Counted from the first letter of the stretch, positions 26,091-35,187 are shown. The stretch is DNA of 64,000 bases from Enterococcus casseliflavus NBRC 100478 (GCF_001544095.1 NZ_BCPT01000013.1:29426-93425), one strand, 5' to 3'. Numbers and translations: made by a program. Notes: generated from the letters alone by a model not told the origin.

Positions 26091-26148
26091 TCGCTTTCGT
26101 TTAGAATAATTTGTGAAGCTGTAAACATTCTTTTTCTATTTCTGTATG

Positions 26149-26177
26149 AAAAAGGATGGTCGAAACAACCATCCTTT
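26149..26177 (-). terminator. Terminator of the comG operon
   Basis: AAAAGGATGGT / ACCATCCTTTT stem with a six-base loop, T-rich on the minus strand, just after the comGG stop. Confidence 0.88.
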
Positions 26178-26184
26178 TCCTGTA

Positions 26185-26571
26185 CTATTCTTCTTGGTCA
26201 TCTGTGTCTATTTCAGGCTCTTCTTCAGGTAACAAAAAGGTAAATGTAAAGCGGCGGCTTTTGACATGGCACTCGATCTGTAAGAGTTGTCCTTGCCGTT
26301 CATAGGTCAACTTTCCTACATTATAAAGTCGTGACCCTTGATCTGCCAATTCGTTTTGCAAGAATTCCGCATGAAACAGTTCGCTCATGATGCGGGCTTC
26401 ATAGGTTTCAATGGTTTTTGTATAAAAAAGGGCTGTTGTGCGGCTGTTTTCTAACACTAGCAATAACATCAAGCTCAACAGCTGCACAAACAACAATGCT
26501 GTGAGTAAAATACCGCCTTTATGCCGCCTCTTGTGTGTGAATTTTCCATTGTCCAATTTTCTGCTCTCCAT
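26185..26571 (-). CDS. comGG: Competence pseudopilus protein ComGG
   Basis: 128 residues from ATG 26571 (start uncertain: TTG 26556 has GGAGAG at better spacing). N-terminal HKRRHKGGILLTALLFVQLLSLMLLLVLE is a basic segment and a single hydrophobic helix typical of ComGG, which lacks the full prepilin cleavage motif. The rest is a small extracellular domain with an acidic tail. Last gene of comG, overlapping comGF by 53 nt. Confidence 0.8.
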   Translation of the reverse strand: MESRKLDNGKFTHKRRHKGGILLTALLFVQLLSLMLLLVLENSRTTALFYTKTIETYEARIMSELFHAEFLQNELADQGSRLYNVGKLTYERQGQLLQIECHVKSRRFTFTFLLPEEEPEIDTDDQEE

Positions 26572-26944
26572 TCTCAAAGGAAACGGTAAAGCGGATCGCT
26601 GCGCCAATTTTCTCAAAAGACACATCCGTTACTTCTGTCAATAGTGGTTGATACCCATTGTTGTCCCGCTTTCGCAGCACGCGATTGATGCGATCGATGG
26701 TGACCGAATTGTTTTGACTGCTTCGCAAATACAGTGTGGTCTCACTGACCGATAGATAGGTACAGGTACTTAATTCCCGTTCCAGCTGAAACAAAAACAC
26801 ATGCCATTCTTGATCTTTGCGAGCCATGATCTGCTGATTGACGGGTGCGAGGTGCTTAACGATCCCGCTGATCAGCAATAAGAAGATCGCCAATACCCAT
26901 AAAGACAACAGACACTCCAACAAAGTAAAGCCTTTACTCTTCAT
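26519..26944 (-). CDS. comGF: Competence minor pseudopilin ComGF
   Basis: 141 residues from ATG 26944, preceded by GGGAG and overlapping comGE by 11 nt; the 204-codon frame upstream is not used. Starts MKSKGFTLLECLLSLWVLAIF, a type IV prepilin signal (cleavage G^F, Glu at +5). Followed by a ComGF-like body. Part of the transformation pseudopilus. Confidence 0.9.
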   Translation of the reverse strand: MKSKGFTLLECLLSLWVLAIFLLLISGIVKHLAPVNQQIMARKDQEWHVFLFQLERELSTCTYLSVSETTLYLRSSQNNSVTIDRINRVLRKRDNNGYQPLLTEVTDVSFEKIGAAIRFTVSFENGEQKIGQWKIHTQEAA

Positions 26945-27248
26945 ACACGATCTCCCAGAGCTGCTCGCAGCTTTGGATGCGTGCTTGTTGATGCTGCGCT
27001 GCTTGCCAAAAGCGAACTTGATAGACTGCCTGACGCTGCGTCGTGTAGGTAATGGTTGACGCATCAAAGGAGTGGTTCTGGACTTCTTCATACAGCACCC
27101 GCAGCATTTGGGCTTTTTCTTGCAATGCCGCACTTTGCGTCAGTGAAGCGGTCTGCATTGCTAAAAACAGTAACACACAAGTTGCCAAGACCCCAAAGCC
27201 AATCAGGCTTTCTGCTAAGATGAACCCACTATTCAACGATTTTTTCAT
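26934..27248 (-). CDS. comGE: Competence minor pseudopilin ComGE
   Basis: 104 residues from ATG 27248, with GGGAG upstream. Prepilin-like N-terminus MKKSLNSGFILAESLIGFGV (G^F, Glu at +5) and one helix. Overlaps comGD and comGF. Assigned mainly by order in the operon. Confidence 0.85.
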   Translation of the reverse strand: MKKSLNSGFILAESLIGFGVLATCVLLFLAMQTASLTQSAALQEKAQMLRVLYEEVQNHSFDASTITYTTQRQAVYQVRFWQAAQHQQARIQSCEQLWEIVYEE

Positions 27249-27702
27249 AACGGCCACTCCCAAATAAAAACTTATAGCTGATGGTTTGCTTTTTCTCCTG
27301 CCAATAGAAAATGATCCTTCGCAGACTGCTGTTGTTGCCGGATTGACTACTAAAAAGAATATCGGGAAACGCCTGCATCGCTAGTTGAGGAGGAACGTCG
27401 ATCTTGGTGACTGGCTCAGTTGCAGCGCCGTAAAATGAAACAGTTGGTGTTGGCTCTGCTTGATAGATTGCTCGAGTTTGTGTGTTATCGATGATGGCCG
27501 ATTGCTGCAAGGTATAGAGTCCTTTTTCTAAGCGAGCACAAAAGCCGAAAACTTCCGCAGATCGTTGATAGTACTCGATAGCCACGACGGGGAAAAAGAG
27601 GAAGAGACTACTGACCAAGAGTACCAAGAGACTTTCCATCAAGGTAAACCCAGAAAATCCCCTAGTGCCATTGTTCTCACTTTCTCTGCTCATAAATCGC
27701 AT
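27229..27702 (-). CDS. comGD: Competence minor pseudopilin ComGD
   Basis: 157 residues from ATG 27702, chosen because GAGG lies six bases upstream. Contains the prepilin motif GFSGFTLMESLLVLLVSS with Glu at +5 and a long N-terminal helix. Overlaps comGC by 26 nt and comGE by 20 nt. Confidence 0.9.
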   Translation of the reverse strand: MRFMSRESENNGTRGFSGFTLMESLLVLLVSSLFLFFPVVAIEYYQRSAEVFGFCARLEKGLYTLQQSAIIDNTQTRAIYQAEPTPTVSFYGAATEPVTKIDVPPQLAMQAFPDILFSSQSGNNSSLRRIIFYWQEKKQTISYKFLFGSGRYEKIVE

Positions 27703-27982
27703 ATTGTTCCTCAGATACATACCCTTCTGCAATCAATTCTTCTTTCGAAGGCACCCGATCTTCATTTAGACGAAAGAGTTCGATCTGGGTTTCCACTACT
27801 TTCACGATCGCCGCATTTCCTTTCTCATCAATGATTCCTCTTTGATTGGCAAGATTTGGGACAAACAACAAAACCAAAATACTGATCACTAATAAAACGA
27901 CTAGCATTTCAACCAATGTAAAGCCTTTTTTGACACGCCAAATCCCCTGCTTGCGAGGAGATGCTACTTTCTTTTCTATCAT
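27677..27982 (-). CDS. comGC: Major competence pseudopilin ComGC
   Basis: 101 residues. Prepilin signal VKKGFTLVEMLVVLLVISIL: cleavage between G and F by ComC, Glu at +5, long hydrophobic helix, then a short globular region with a low-complexity end. This forms the main pseudopilus filament for DNA uptake. The ATG overlaps the end of comGB (GAATGATAG), with AAGGAG upstream. Confidence 0.94.
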   Translation of the reverse strand: MIEKKVASPRKQGIWRVKKGFTLVEMLVVLLVISILVLLFVPNLANQRGIIDEKGNAAIVKVVETQIELFRLNEDRVPSKEELIAEGYVSEEQYAIYEQRK

Positions 27983-29007
27983 TCGATCACTCCTTGGATA
28001 TTTCCATAGATTGGTAAAAACATAGCGGCATAGATCCCAACGATCATTAAAGCAACCAACAAAAAAATCAGAGGCTGAACCCAGTGAATGGCTTTTTCGA
28101 TTCGTTGAAACAAGCGTTCCATCAATAATTGACTGTATAAAAAAAGCTCTTCTCCTAACTTTCCTCGTACTTCTCCTTGAAAGACGATCAAAGAAAATTC
28201 GGGTGTGAGAAACGAGAAATGACGAAGTTTTTCTGGGAGTTCGCCCCCAAGTGTCAAGGTCACTCGCAGTTCTCGTGCTAATTCTTGGATCAAGGTAGCT
28301 TTATTGGTGTGCTCCATACACTCGATGATCTGTTGGATATCTAACCCTTGCTGAAACAACTTGCCCCATTCCAATGCGAAAAAACTCGTGTGATAACTCG
28401 TGTACAATGCTCCGAACAATGGCAGGTGGCTGAAAAACACAGCTTTTTGCAAGGCAGTGCGGCGGGCAAACACCCAGCGGCTGATCACAAAAAGCAGCAC
28501 ACTTAACAACAAGAAGAGGATAAGTACTGCTGGTGCCCAAGTGATGGCGCGAATGCCCCAATGACCTTCGTCGATCATGCCAGAGGCTAGCAATTGGGGC
28601 AATAAAAAGCGGTGCATCCCAAAAAGCGCAGCTATTAAAAAGACCAGTAACAAAAGCGGATAGGCAGCTACTTTGTACAGCAGCTGTTTTTGCTTGTTGA
28701 CCAATTTATGGTAGTCGACCATCCGCCGCAAGGTCGCCGTGAGATCCCCATGCCTTTCTGCTAAATGAAGCTGACTTTTTTCAGTAGCCGATAACGACAA
28801 CGGCGCTACCGCTGCTGCAAAGCTTTGCCCTTGGGCCAGATGGACAATCAGCTGTTCGATCACAGGTTCAGAAAACTGGCGGCTGCGCAGCAGCACTTGG
28901 AGGCTTTCTTGTAGGGAAAAGCCACTCTCCAATAACACCGTGAAGGTGACTAAGAGGGCTTCAGTTGCACGGCGTGGTAGCTGGGGCTTCTTTTTCATAA
29001 ACTTCAT
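27979..29007 (-). CDS. comGB: Competence type IV pilus assembly membrane protein ComGB
   Basis: 342 residues from ATG 29007. GspF/PilC-type inner membrane platform protein with three helices (about 118-138, 160-182, 310-335) and two repeated cytoplasmic domains, the first with AERHGDLTATLRRM, typical of T2SSF. Overlaps comGA by 47 nt. Works with ComGA to assemble the pseudopilus. Confidence 0.92.
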   Translation of the reverse strand: MKFMKKKPQLPRRATEALLVTFTVLLESGFSLQESLQVLLRSRQFSEPVIEQLIVHLAQGQSFAAAVAPLSLSATEKSQLHLAERHGDLTATLRRMVDYHKLVNKQKQLLYKVAAYPLLLLVFLIAALFGMHRFLLPQLLASGMIDEGHWGIRAITWAPAVLILFLLLSVLLFVISRWVFARRTALQKAVFFSHLPLFGALYTSYHTSFFALEWGKLFQQGLDIQQIIECMEHTNKATLIQELARELRVTLTLGGELPEKLRHFSFLTPEFSLIVFQGEVRGKLGEELFLYSQLLMERLFQRIEKAIHWVQPLIFLLVALMIVGIYAAMFLPIYGNIQGVIE

Positions 29008-29923
29008 CGCTGATCCACCCACTTTCTTTCACTTGTTTTAGTACGTGTTGCCACTGTTTTTCCACTTGCCCCTCATAAAAGTGATATGCCAGCAATCCAT
29101 GAGGTTCATTCGCTTCATTTGGCAACAATCGCTGATAAATGATCCCTTGCAACGCGTGCGCCAGACGATCGTCTGTCCCGAGCAATTCCAGCAGCCGCGT
29201 CTTGGTTTCTGCTACACCTCGGGCATGGATCGTGGCAAATACTCGGTGACCTGTCAGAGCGGCTCGTACAGCGGCTTGCGCCGTTTCTTTGTTACGAATC
29301 TCGCCGATCAAAAGCAGGTCTGGACGATGCCGCAAGGACAAGCGAATCAATTCATCATAGTCTTGTTCGATCTTCAAATTGGTTTGCAGCTGTAAAAAGC
29401 GCGGCTCCTCGATCTCCACAGGATCTTCGATGGTAATGATTTGCCCCTTGGTTGCCCGAGCTAATTGATACATGAGGGTCGATTTCCCTGAGCCAGTGGG
29501 ACCGGAAAACAAATGCAGTCCTCTTTGTTTGGTTGCCTGTTGGATCTGTTGGACGTCTTCTGCAAAAAAATAGCGCAGATGCTCCTGAGTCAAAGGATAA
29601 AGAAACCGCATCACGAGACTTTCACGCCCTTGGTAGTCACCGACTGTGGAGATGCGCAGCCGCTGCAGCTGATCGCCTAACGGATAACTGACTGCTCCTA
29701 ACTGAGCTTTGCGTCGTTCTCCCACCTCCATTCCTCCTAAAAATTTGAAGCGAGTGATCAGCTGCTGGGCTTCTTCGTTGGTCAGTACTTGATAGGTCTT
29801 TCTGAGATAGCTTTTACTGAAAATCACCTCCATCTGTGTACCGCTCGGCAAAATGGCCAGATCCTGCATGCGTTCTTGTCTGCCATAGTGAATCAACTCA
29901 TCTGAGAATGCTTGAATATCCAC
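28961..29923 (-). CDS. comGA: Competence pilus assembly ATPase ComGA
   Basis: 320 residues from GTG 29923 with GGAGGG upstream. GspE/PilB-family secretion ATPase: Walker A FSGPTGSGKSTLMYQL near residue 140, Asp box ITIEDPVE, Walker B LLLIGEIRNKETA near 206, and His box GHRVFATIHA. First gene of comG. No clear sigma-A promoter is visible in the roughly 45 nt between the trmB terminator and the start. Confidence 0.95.
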   Translation of the reverse strand: MDIQAFSDELIHYGRQERMQDLAILPSGTQMEVIFSKSYLRKTYQVLTNEEAQQLITRFKFLGGMEVGERRKAQLGAVSYPLGDQLQRLRISTVGDYQGRESLVMRFLYPLTQEHLRYFFAEDVQQIQQATKQRGLHLFSGPTGSGKSTLMYQLARATKGQIITIEDPVEIEEPRFLQLQTNLKIEQDYDELIRLSLRHRPDLLLIGEIRNKETAQAAVRAALTGHRVFATIHARGVAETKTRLLELLGTDDRLAHALQGIIYQRLLPNEANEPHGLLAYHFYEGQVEKQWQHVLKQVKESGWISDEVYEKEAPATTPCN

Positions 29924-29966
29924 GACTTATCCCTCCTAAAAAGAAATACGCAAGCCTTTTGAGAAT

Positions 29967-30001
29967 AGAAAAAAAAGACGAAGCAAATTTGCTTCGTCTT
30001 T
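29967..30001 (-). terminator. Terminator of trmB
   Basis: AAAGACGAAGCAAA / TTTGCTTCGTCTTT perfect inverted repeat (29974-30001) with eight T on the minus strand. Confidence 0.93.
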
Positions 30002-30011
30002 CGTCACTTCT

Positions 30012-30668
30012 TTATTCCTGCGGGTCTTTTGCCACAAATTGGGCTTCCACCCGATAGATTCGCTGCCCGCGGCTTGAGAATTTTTCTTCATATTCCGTCA
30101 TGATATTGTTCTCAAAGGTACTGTTATGCAGGTCCAACCAAACTTGTTTGATGATCATGCCATATTGAGAAAAGCTCGCTAAGGAATACTCAAACAATCC
30201 TTGGTTGTCCGTTTTGAAATGGATCTCGCCATTAGGTCGTAAAATTTGCTCGTCCACCGCTAAAAAGGCTTTAGAAGTCAAACGGCGCTTCTCATGCTTC
30301 TTCTTAGGCCATGGATCAGAAAAATTCAAGTAGATCTGGTCTACTTCATTGTCCGCAAAATAGTTGGTCAAAGCCGAACCATCCACATGCAGCAGCTGCA
30401 AGTTTGGGATCTCCTGCTCGATCATTTTATCCAATGCGATCGAAACGACACTGATCTGCATCTCTACCCCAATATAATTGATTTCGGGATGAGCTTTCGC
30501 CATTTCCGTAATAAATTGACCTTTTCCCATGCCGATCTCGATGTGTAGCGGATGATCATTGCCAAAGCGTTCATGCCAACGCCCTTTCCATTCGGTAGGC
30601 TCTGCAACGACGTATTGTGGATGAGCTTCAATCAGCTCTTTTGCACCTGCACGTTTTCTTACTCTCAT
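30012..30668 (-). CDS. trmB: tRNA (guanine-N7-)-methyltransferase
   Basis: 218 residues from ATG 30668 (GGAAGAAAC upstream; the frame to 30692 lacks a site). Motifs [11 protein letters not shown] (SAM site), [19 protein letters not shown] (catalytic DPWPKKRH-type motif) and GEIHFKTDN. Makes m7G46 in tRNAs. Follows ccrZ, as in streptococci. Confidence 0.96.
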   Translation of the reverse strand: MRVRKRAGAKELIEAHPQYVVAEPTEWKGRWHERFGNDHPLHIEIGMGKGQFITEMAKAHPEINYIGVEMQISVVSIALDKMIEQEIPNLQLLHVDGSALTNYFADNEVDQIYLNFSDPWPKKKHEKRRLTSKAFLAVDEQILRPNGEIHFKTDNQGLFEYSLASFSQYGMIIKQVWLDLHNSTFENNIMTEYEEKFSSRGQRIYRVEAQFVAKDPQE

Positions 30669-30682
30669 GTTTCTTCCTTTCC

Positions 30683-30721
30683 GAAAAAACAAGATGGAAC
30701 CAAATTGCCTCGCTCCATCTT
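30683..30721 (-). terminator. Terminator or attenuator between ccrZ and trmB
   Basis: AAGATGGA (30691-30698) pairs with TCCATCTT (30714-30721); on the minus strand six T follow, ending just before the trmB ribosome binding site. Confidence 0.7.
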
Positions 30722-30725
30722 CTCT

Positions 30726-31505
30726 TCATTCACTATAAATTCGTTTTAATTGTAAAATCTCTGCATTCATGGCTTTGTAATCGCCCCGCAGATAATATTT
30801 TTTGACCTCTTGCAGCATACTCAACAATGCATACCAATAAATTTTTTCGATCACTTCGCTGCTGCTATGGATACCGTAGCGCACCAGCCAATGGGACCAG
30901 CTGGATAGCGGCACATAGTGACCTAAAATAGTCCCGATATCGATTGCTGGATCTGCAAACATCACGGAATCCCAATCGACTAAATACAAATAGTTTTGAC
31001 AAACCAGCCAATTTCGATAGTTGACATCGCCATGGACGACCGCGGCTTTTTGCTCGTCAAAAGCTGGAATATTGGCTTTTAAATACTCGGTGACCAAATG
31101 AATAAAACGGTTTTGAGCCACCGCAGAAGGCAGCTGATCTTGATAATCCATCAGCATTTGTTCAGGCGTTCTGACTTGTCCGCCGATTTTGCTTAGCATC
31201 TGTGCCAGCGTTTTTGAATGATGCAAGTGATACAACACATCAATGACGTCATTTCTTTGGCCGATCTCATCGGGATCTAAGACCCGTCCATCCAGCCATT
31301 CTTGTGCGGAGAGCGTATCCCCATTTCCCGTCCGTTTCGTCCAGACGAGTTTGGGTGCAATGCCCTCTTTAGAGAGTGCCGCAAGCATCGGGGTCGTATT
31401 TCGTTTGATAAAGACTTTGTCGTTGTCCTTGAGCCCGATATAGGCTTTCCCGGTGTCGCCTTTGATCGGCCGCATACGCCAATCTTGATCCAAGCGAATA
31501 TCCAT
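30726..31505 (-). CDS. ccrZ: Cell cycle regulator CcrZ, kinase-like phosphotransferase
   Basis: 259 residues. Choline/aminoglycoside-kinase fold: VVHGDVNYRNWL (catalytic loop) near residue 157 and YLVDWDSVMFADPAIDIG (metal-binding DWD). CcrZ of Streptococcus pneumoniae couples division to initiation of replication through DnaA and is encoded directly upstream of trmB, the same arrangement as here. GGAGAGAAGC precedes the ATG. Identification rests on motifs plus this neighbourhood. Confidence 0.9.
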   Translation of the reverse strand: MDIRLDQDWRMRPIKGDTGKAYIGLKDNDKVFIKRNTTPMLAALSKEGIAPKLVWTKRTGNGDTLSAQEWLDGRVLDPDEIGQRNDVIDVLYHLHHSKTLAQMLSKIGGQVRTPEQMLMDYQDQLPSAVAQNRFIHLVTEYLKANIPAFDEQKAAVVHGDVNYRNWLVCQNYLYLVDWDSVMFADPAIDIGTILGHYVPLSSWSHWLVRYGIHSSSEVIEKIYWYALLSMLQEVKKYYLRGDYKAMNAEILQLKRIYSE

Positions 31506-31609
31506 CCTAGCTTCTCTCCTTATTTCGCAGTACCTCTTATTCTAGCTTCCTAAAGGGTCGCCGTCAAGCGCATATGCGTTCGCTTTTTGTAAGAGAGGTT
31601 TCCTGAGGA

Positions 31610-32821
31610 TCAGGCGTGCATTTTCTTTAATCGCCCTGGCAAGTAGATGCCTAAAAAAAGACCCGCAAAGAGGAAGAAGCCCACAAAAGCGATGCCCCCT
31701 TGCCAAACAACGGGCAAGCGCAAGCAACAGATCACGCCGAAAAAAACAGTCGTCACAAGCAAAAGTGACCCGATAATTTTTTTGATTGCTGCGGCTTTTT
31801 GTTTTTCTGGCACGGGATACAAATGGGTCAAAACCATGTATTGAAATTCATTGATCAAAGGGATCAGTTGGAAACCGATCAGATAAAGAAACAAGCAGCC
31901 GATCAGCAGACTGATCCAAAGCTCATCGACAAAGAATAAGACGAAGCCACCAATCAAGGATAAACGGACATAAAGACCGCCGTATTGCCCACCACGAATC
32001 ACTCGGCGCAAGTAAAGATAAAGATACGTATTGCTTTGGGCTGGTTTGATCTTTGCCAGCAACCAGTCGAGGTATTTGCGTCGTTTGGCTTCCGTCGTGA
32101 TTTGGGGAACATCTGTAAACAAGTTGATAAACCGATAGATCCGTAATAAGCGCGATTGCTCGGCTTGGATCATATAGTCCCAATCCAAGAGCTGACGATT
32201 AGATTTCACGCCAAAGAGGAACCAGATTGCTTGGAGGATGCTGATCACCAACCCTAGCCAAGGTGCTACATAAATACTGGCAAGTGTGGCAGCTAACGCA
32301 CTGGCGAACCAGATTCCTCGCTGCTGTTTGACTTGCTGCTGTGTTTCTTGATACAACCGAATCCGCTGCAGTGAAAGATCCCCCAATTTTAACAGCCACA
32401 TCATTCCTAAAAAGAAGGGAAAGGAAGCAAATGTACTGTTTGCTGTGACCACGACTAAAGGCATCGTTGCTCCTACGGCTAAAAATAAGACCCCAAAGGG
32501 CAGCCAGAGAGAATAACGCAGAGCTTGACTGAGGTAACTTCTCATTTGCCCTTCTTTGGCTAACAGAAAAATCAAATCTGCCGGTTTCGTCAGTGTCGCT
32601 AAACGTCCCAGCGGTAAAACAAAGAGCCAAACAGCGACCACGATGACGCCGCCTAATGGAAACGGCCGCGGCAATGTTTTTAGCAATTCCGAATAATACA
32701 GCCCTAGGCCTCCCACTAAGAAGGTGCTGATCAAAGCAAAATGATCATTGAAGACATAGCGCAAATAGCGTGTCATCTGTTTTTGATGCCGCTGTAAGCG
32801 TTGCGAGAAAAACTGCTTCAT
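31610..32821 (-). CDS. ecsB: ABC transporter permease EcsB
   Basis: 403 residues with several paired hydrophobic helices. Starts MKQFFSQRLQRHQKQMTRYLRYVFNDHF, the conserved EcsB N-terminus. The start codon overlaps the ecsA stop by 4 nt. EcsAB affects protein secretion and intramembrane proteolysis in B. subtilis. The neighbourhood ecsAB/hit/prsA supports the call. Confidence 0.92.
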   Translation of the reverse strand: MKQFFSQRLQRHQKQMTRYLRYVFNDHFALISTFLVGGLGLYYSELLKTLPRPFPLGGVIVVAVWLFVLPLGRLATLTKPADLIFLLAKEGQMRSYLSQALRYSLWLPFGVLFLAVGATMPLVVVTANSTFASFPFFLGMMWLLKLGDLSLQRIRLYQETQQQVKQQRGIWFASALAATLASIYVAPWLGLVISILQAIWFLFGVKSNRQLLDWDYMIQAEQSRLLRIYRFINLFTDVPQITTEAKRRKYLDWLLAKIKPAQSNTYLYLYLRRVIRGGQYGGLYVRLSLIGGFVLFFVDELWISLLIGCLFLYLIGFQLIPLINEFQYMVLTHLYPVPEKQKAAAIKKIIGSLLLVTTVFFGVICCLRLPVVWQGGIAFVGFFLFAGLFLGIYLPGRLKKMHA

Positions 32822-33552
32822 GCTTGACTCTCCTTTGTCAGTGCGAGGTACAGATCATCAAGGGAGGCTTCTGGTGCTTGAAATTGGCTTCTTAGCTGCG
32901 CCAATGTCCCTTGTGCGCGGATCTCACCGTTATGCAGTAGGATGAATTTGTCACAATACTTCTCTGCGGTTGCTAAAATGTGGGTGGACATCAAAATTGA
33001 TGCCCCGGTTTGTTTCATCTCATTCATCAGTTCCAATAACGCATTGATCGCTAAAGGATCTAATCCTAGAAAAGGTTCATCAATGATGTAGACGCTTGGC
33101 TCAATCAAAAAGGCACACAACACCATGACTTTTTGTTTCATCCCTTTTGAGAAGTTTGCTGGGAACCAATCGAGTTTGTTTTCTAAGCGAAAGGTTTTTA
33201 ATAAACGCTCCGCTCGCTTCATGGCTTCTTCTTGCGGAAGATCATAGGCCATCGCTGTCACTTCAATGTGCTCTCTTAAGGTCAATTCTTCATATAAAGA
33301 TGGGGTTTCGGGAATATACCCGATTTGTTTGCGGTATTGCTCTGGGTTCTCCTTCAAGGTCAAGCCGTCGATCGTGATCGTCCCGCTGTGAGGTTGCAGT
33401 AACCCGATGATTTCTTTGATCGTCGTACTCTTCCCCGCCCCATTCAAGCCAATCAGACCAACGAGCTCACCATCGCCGATCGTAAAATCAATATTTTTTA
33501 AGACTGGCAGCTGGTTATAACCGCCTGTCACATTTGCTACTTGTAAAGTCAT
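32818..33552 (-). CDS. ecsA: ABC transporter ATPase EcsA
   Basis: 244 residues. Walker A GLNGAGKSTTIKEI, signature NFSKGMKQKVM, Walker B VYIIDEPFLGLDPLA. CGGAGGAAAAGA precedes the ATG. Divergent, across one small gene, from hit; the hit-ecs linkage is conserved in Firmicutes. Confidence 0.94.
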   Translation of the reverse strand: MTLQVANVTGGYNQLPVLKNIDFTIGDGELVGLIGLNGAGKSTTIKEIIGLLQPHSGTITIDGLTLKENPEQYRKQIGYIPETPSLYEELTLREHIEVTAMAYDLPQEEAMKRAERLLKTFRLENKLDWFPANFSKGMKQKVMVLCAFLIEPSVYIIDEPFLGLDPLAINALLELMNEMKQTGASILMSTHILATAEKYCDKFILLHNGEIRAQGTLAQLRSQFQAPEASLDDLYLALTKESQA

Positions 33553-33630
33553 TCTTTTCCTCCGATTCGCCTAATTACGGCTTTCTGTCAACGTAGGCTC
33601 TTTTTTTCAATCCGCTAGCAAAACCGTTGC

Positions 33631-34110
33631 TTATTTTTCTTTATTCGTGACTTGTAAGATAAATTCGTTTTCTCCCACTGTAATGGTTTCTTGCGGCAAT
33701 TCTTGGCTGCCAAAGCGTTCTTGCCACAGTTGTGCATCACTCGCTGGAAAAATGACCATTTGGATCGCACCGGCGGCAAGGCGGGTAGTAAAGGCTTGAA
33801 CAGCAGCAGGTTCAGCATAGGAAACCAGACTGATCCTCAGCTCTTCTTTTTGATACCCTTGGTCGATCGCCCAGGTCTCAACGGCTGTCTCCAATTCACT
33901 TTGCACCGTAGGGTCCATCGCTGTTTCAGTGACGATGGCGGCATTGACTACTTCTTCTTTTGGACGCGTTAGCGAATAGGTGATCGAACCTGCGAACACC
34001 ACAAACAGCGTGATCGCAATCAACCATTCTTTATAGGCATAAGCCAAATAGCGGAGCTTCGCTGAAGTCGTTGTTTTTTTCTGTAAGGTTTCTTTGATGA
34101 TCGGTTTCAT
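33631..34110 (-). CDS. Single-pass membrane protein of unknown function
   Basis: 159 residues, AAGGAACCT before the ATG. Basic N-terminus, one helix (about 31-49, WLIAITLFVVFAGSITYSL), then an extracellular domain of 110 residues. The domain reads like a fragment of a solute-binding fold (AAGAIQMVIFPASDAQLWQERF), but no family is recognised. It lies 78 nt upstream of ecsA in the same direction and could be part of that operon. Confidence 0.75.
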   Translation of the reverse strand: MKPIIKETLQKKTTTSAKLRYLAYAYKEWLIAITLFVVFAGSITYSLTRPKEEVVNAAIVTETAMDPTVQSELETAVETWAIDQGYQKEELRISLVSYAEPAAVQAFTTRLAAGAIQMVIFPASDAQLWQERFGSQELPQETITVGENEFILQVTNKEK

Positions 34111-34281
34111 AGGTTCCTTCTTTCCAATTGATTTCTGATATTAAGTCTAGGGTTGTTGGAATCTAAATGCAAGCGTTTCTCGCTCGCTTTTCGCATTTCT
34201 TTAAAAAGCGCCTTTGTTGAAGGAACAGTTGCCTTGTTCCGACTTTTTCAAAGAGGAAACCAGACGAAAAAAAGCAAAATA

Positions 34282-34290
34282 TGGTAAAGT
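34282..34290 (+). promoter_or_regulatory. Extended -10 promoter of hit-ytxH
   Basis: TGGTAAAGT, 32 nt before the hit ATG; the -35 region is weak and A-rich. Confidence 0.6.
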
Positions 34291-34321
34291 AGAGGTAATA
34301 GATCAAGGAGGTTTTTTTACA

Positions 34322-34747
34322 ATGGAAAATTGTATTTTTTGTAAAATCAACAATCGTGAGATCCCTAGCTACAAAGTCTACGAGGATGAGCAAGTTTATG
34401 CCTTTTTAGATATTTCCCAAGTCACCCCTGGTCATACATTGGTGATTCCCAAAACCCATGTGACGGATATTTTTGAGTACGATGAAACGTTGGCAGCAGC
34501 GGTTTTTGCCCGCATCCCTAAGATTGCTCGGGCGATCGAAAAAGCATTCCCTGAGATCGAAGGCTTAAATATCATCAACAACAATAAAGAATTGGCGTAC
34601 CAATCGGTCTTCCATTCCCATGTCCATTTGATTCCTCGTTACAGCAAAGACGATGATTTCAAGATCCATTTTGGCAATCACGCAGACAATTACACGGGGG
34701 AAGAACTAGCGGCAATCGCCGAAAAAATTGGAAAGCAGGTGGACTAA
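34322..34747 (+). CDS. hit: HIT-family nucleotide-binding protein
   Basis: 141 residues from ATG 34322 (AAGGAGG upstream; the longer frame from 34214 is not supported). Starts with the CIFCKI metal-binding motif and contains the histidine triad HSHVHLIPR near residue 100. A purine nucleoside hydrolase/transferase fold; cellular role unclear. Divergent from the ecs operon and followed directly by ytxH. Confidence 0.94.
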   Translation: MENCIFCKINNREIPSYKVYEDEQVYAFLDISQVTPGHTLVIPKTHVTDIFEYDETLAAAVFARIPKIARAIEKAFPEIEGLNIINNNKELAYQSVFHSHVHLIPRYSKDDDFKIHFGNHADNYTGEELAAIAEKIGKQVD

Positions 34748-35122
34748 ATGATCGGCAATTTTCTTAAAGGACTATTATTCGGGTCCATCGCCGGCGGCTT
34801 AGGCGGTTTGCTTTTTGCACCGAAAAGCGGCAATGAAACCCGTGAAGAATTGATTCGCTATTTAGATGACACGACAGAAGCGACCTTAGAATTCAATGAC
34901 AGCGTCAAACAGCTAAAAGATGCCGTAATGGTGACCCGCAAAACGATCGACGAAACGATCCCTGTTGTTACGGAGTCTTTCACGAAAGATTTGGAAGCCT
35001 TCAAATTCCAAGCCCAACCGCGCCTTGCTCGGATCAAGACCCAAATGGAGCAATTGAATCAACACATTACGACGATTCAAGCCCAAAGCGCAGCGGATGA
35101 CAAACAAATCGAAAATTTGTAG
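34748..35122 (+). CDS. YtxH-family membrane-associated protein
   Basis: 124 residues, ATG immediately after the hit stop. N-terminal hydrophobic stretch with GLLFGSIAGGLGGLLFAPKSG, the YtxH/gas-vesicle-like signature, then an amphipathic coiled-coil-like region. Commonly encoded beside hit in Lactobacillales. Function unknown. Confidence 0.85.
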   Translation: MIGNFLKGLLFGSIAGGLGGLLFAPKSGNETREELIRYLDDTTEATLEFNDSVKQLKDAVMVTRKTIDETIPVVTESFTKDLEAFKFQAQPRLARIKTQMEQLNQHITTIQAQSAADDKQIENL

Positions 35123-35178
35123 TTTTTATGAATTTTGTTTGAAACATCCACTGTTTTCTTCCCAACCATTTCTAGAAG

Positions 35179-35187
35179 TGGTATAGT
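35179..35187 (+). promoter_or_regulatory. Extended -10 promoter of prsA
   Basis: TGGTATAGT, 50 nt before the prsA ATG. Confidence 0.6.

Noticed and set aside
31520..31610. Terminator after ecsB
   Set aside because: Only a short GCG/CGC-type dyad without a T tract is visible, so no call was made.
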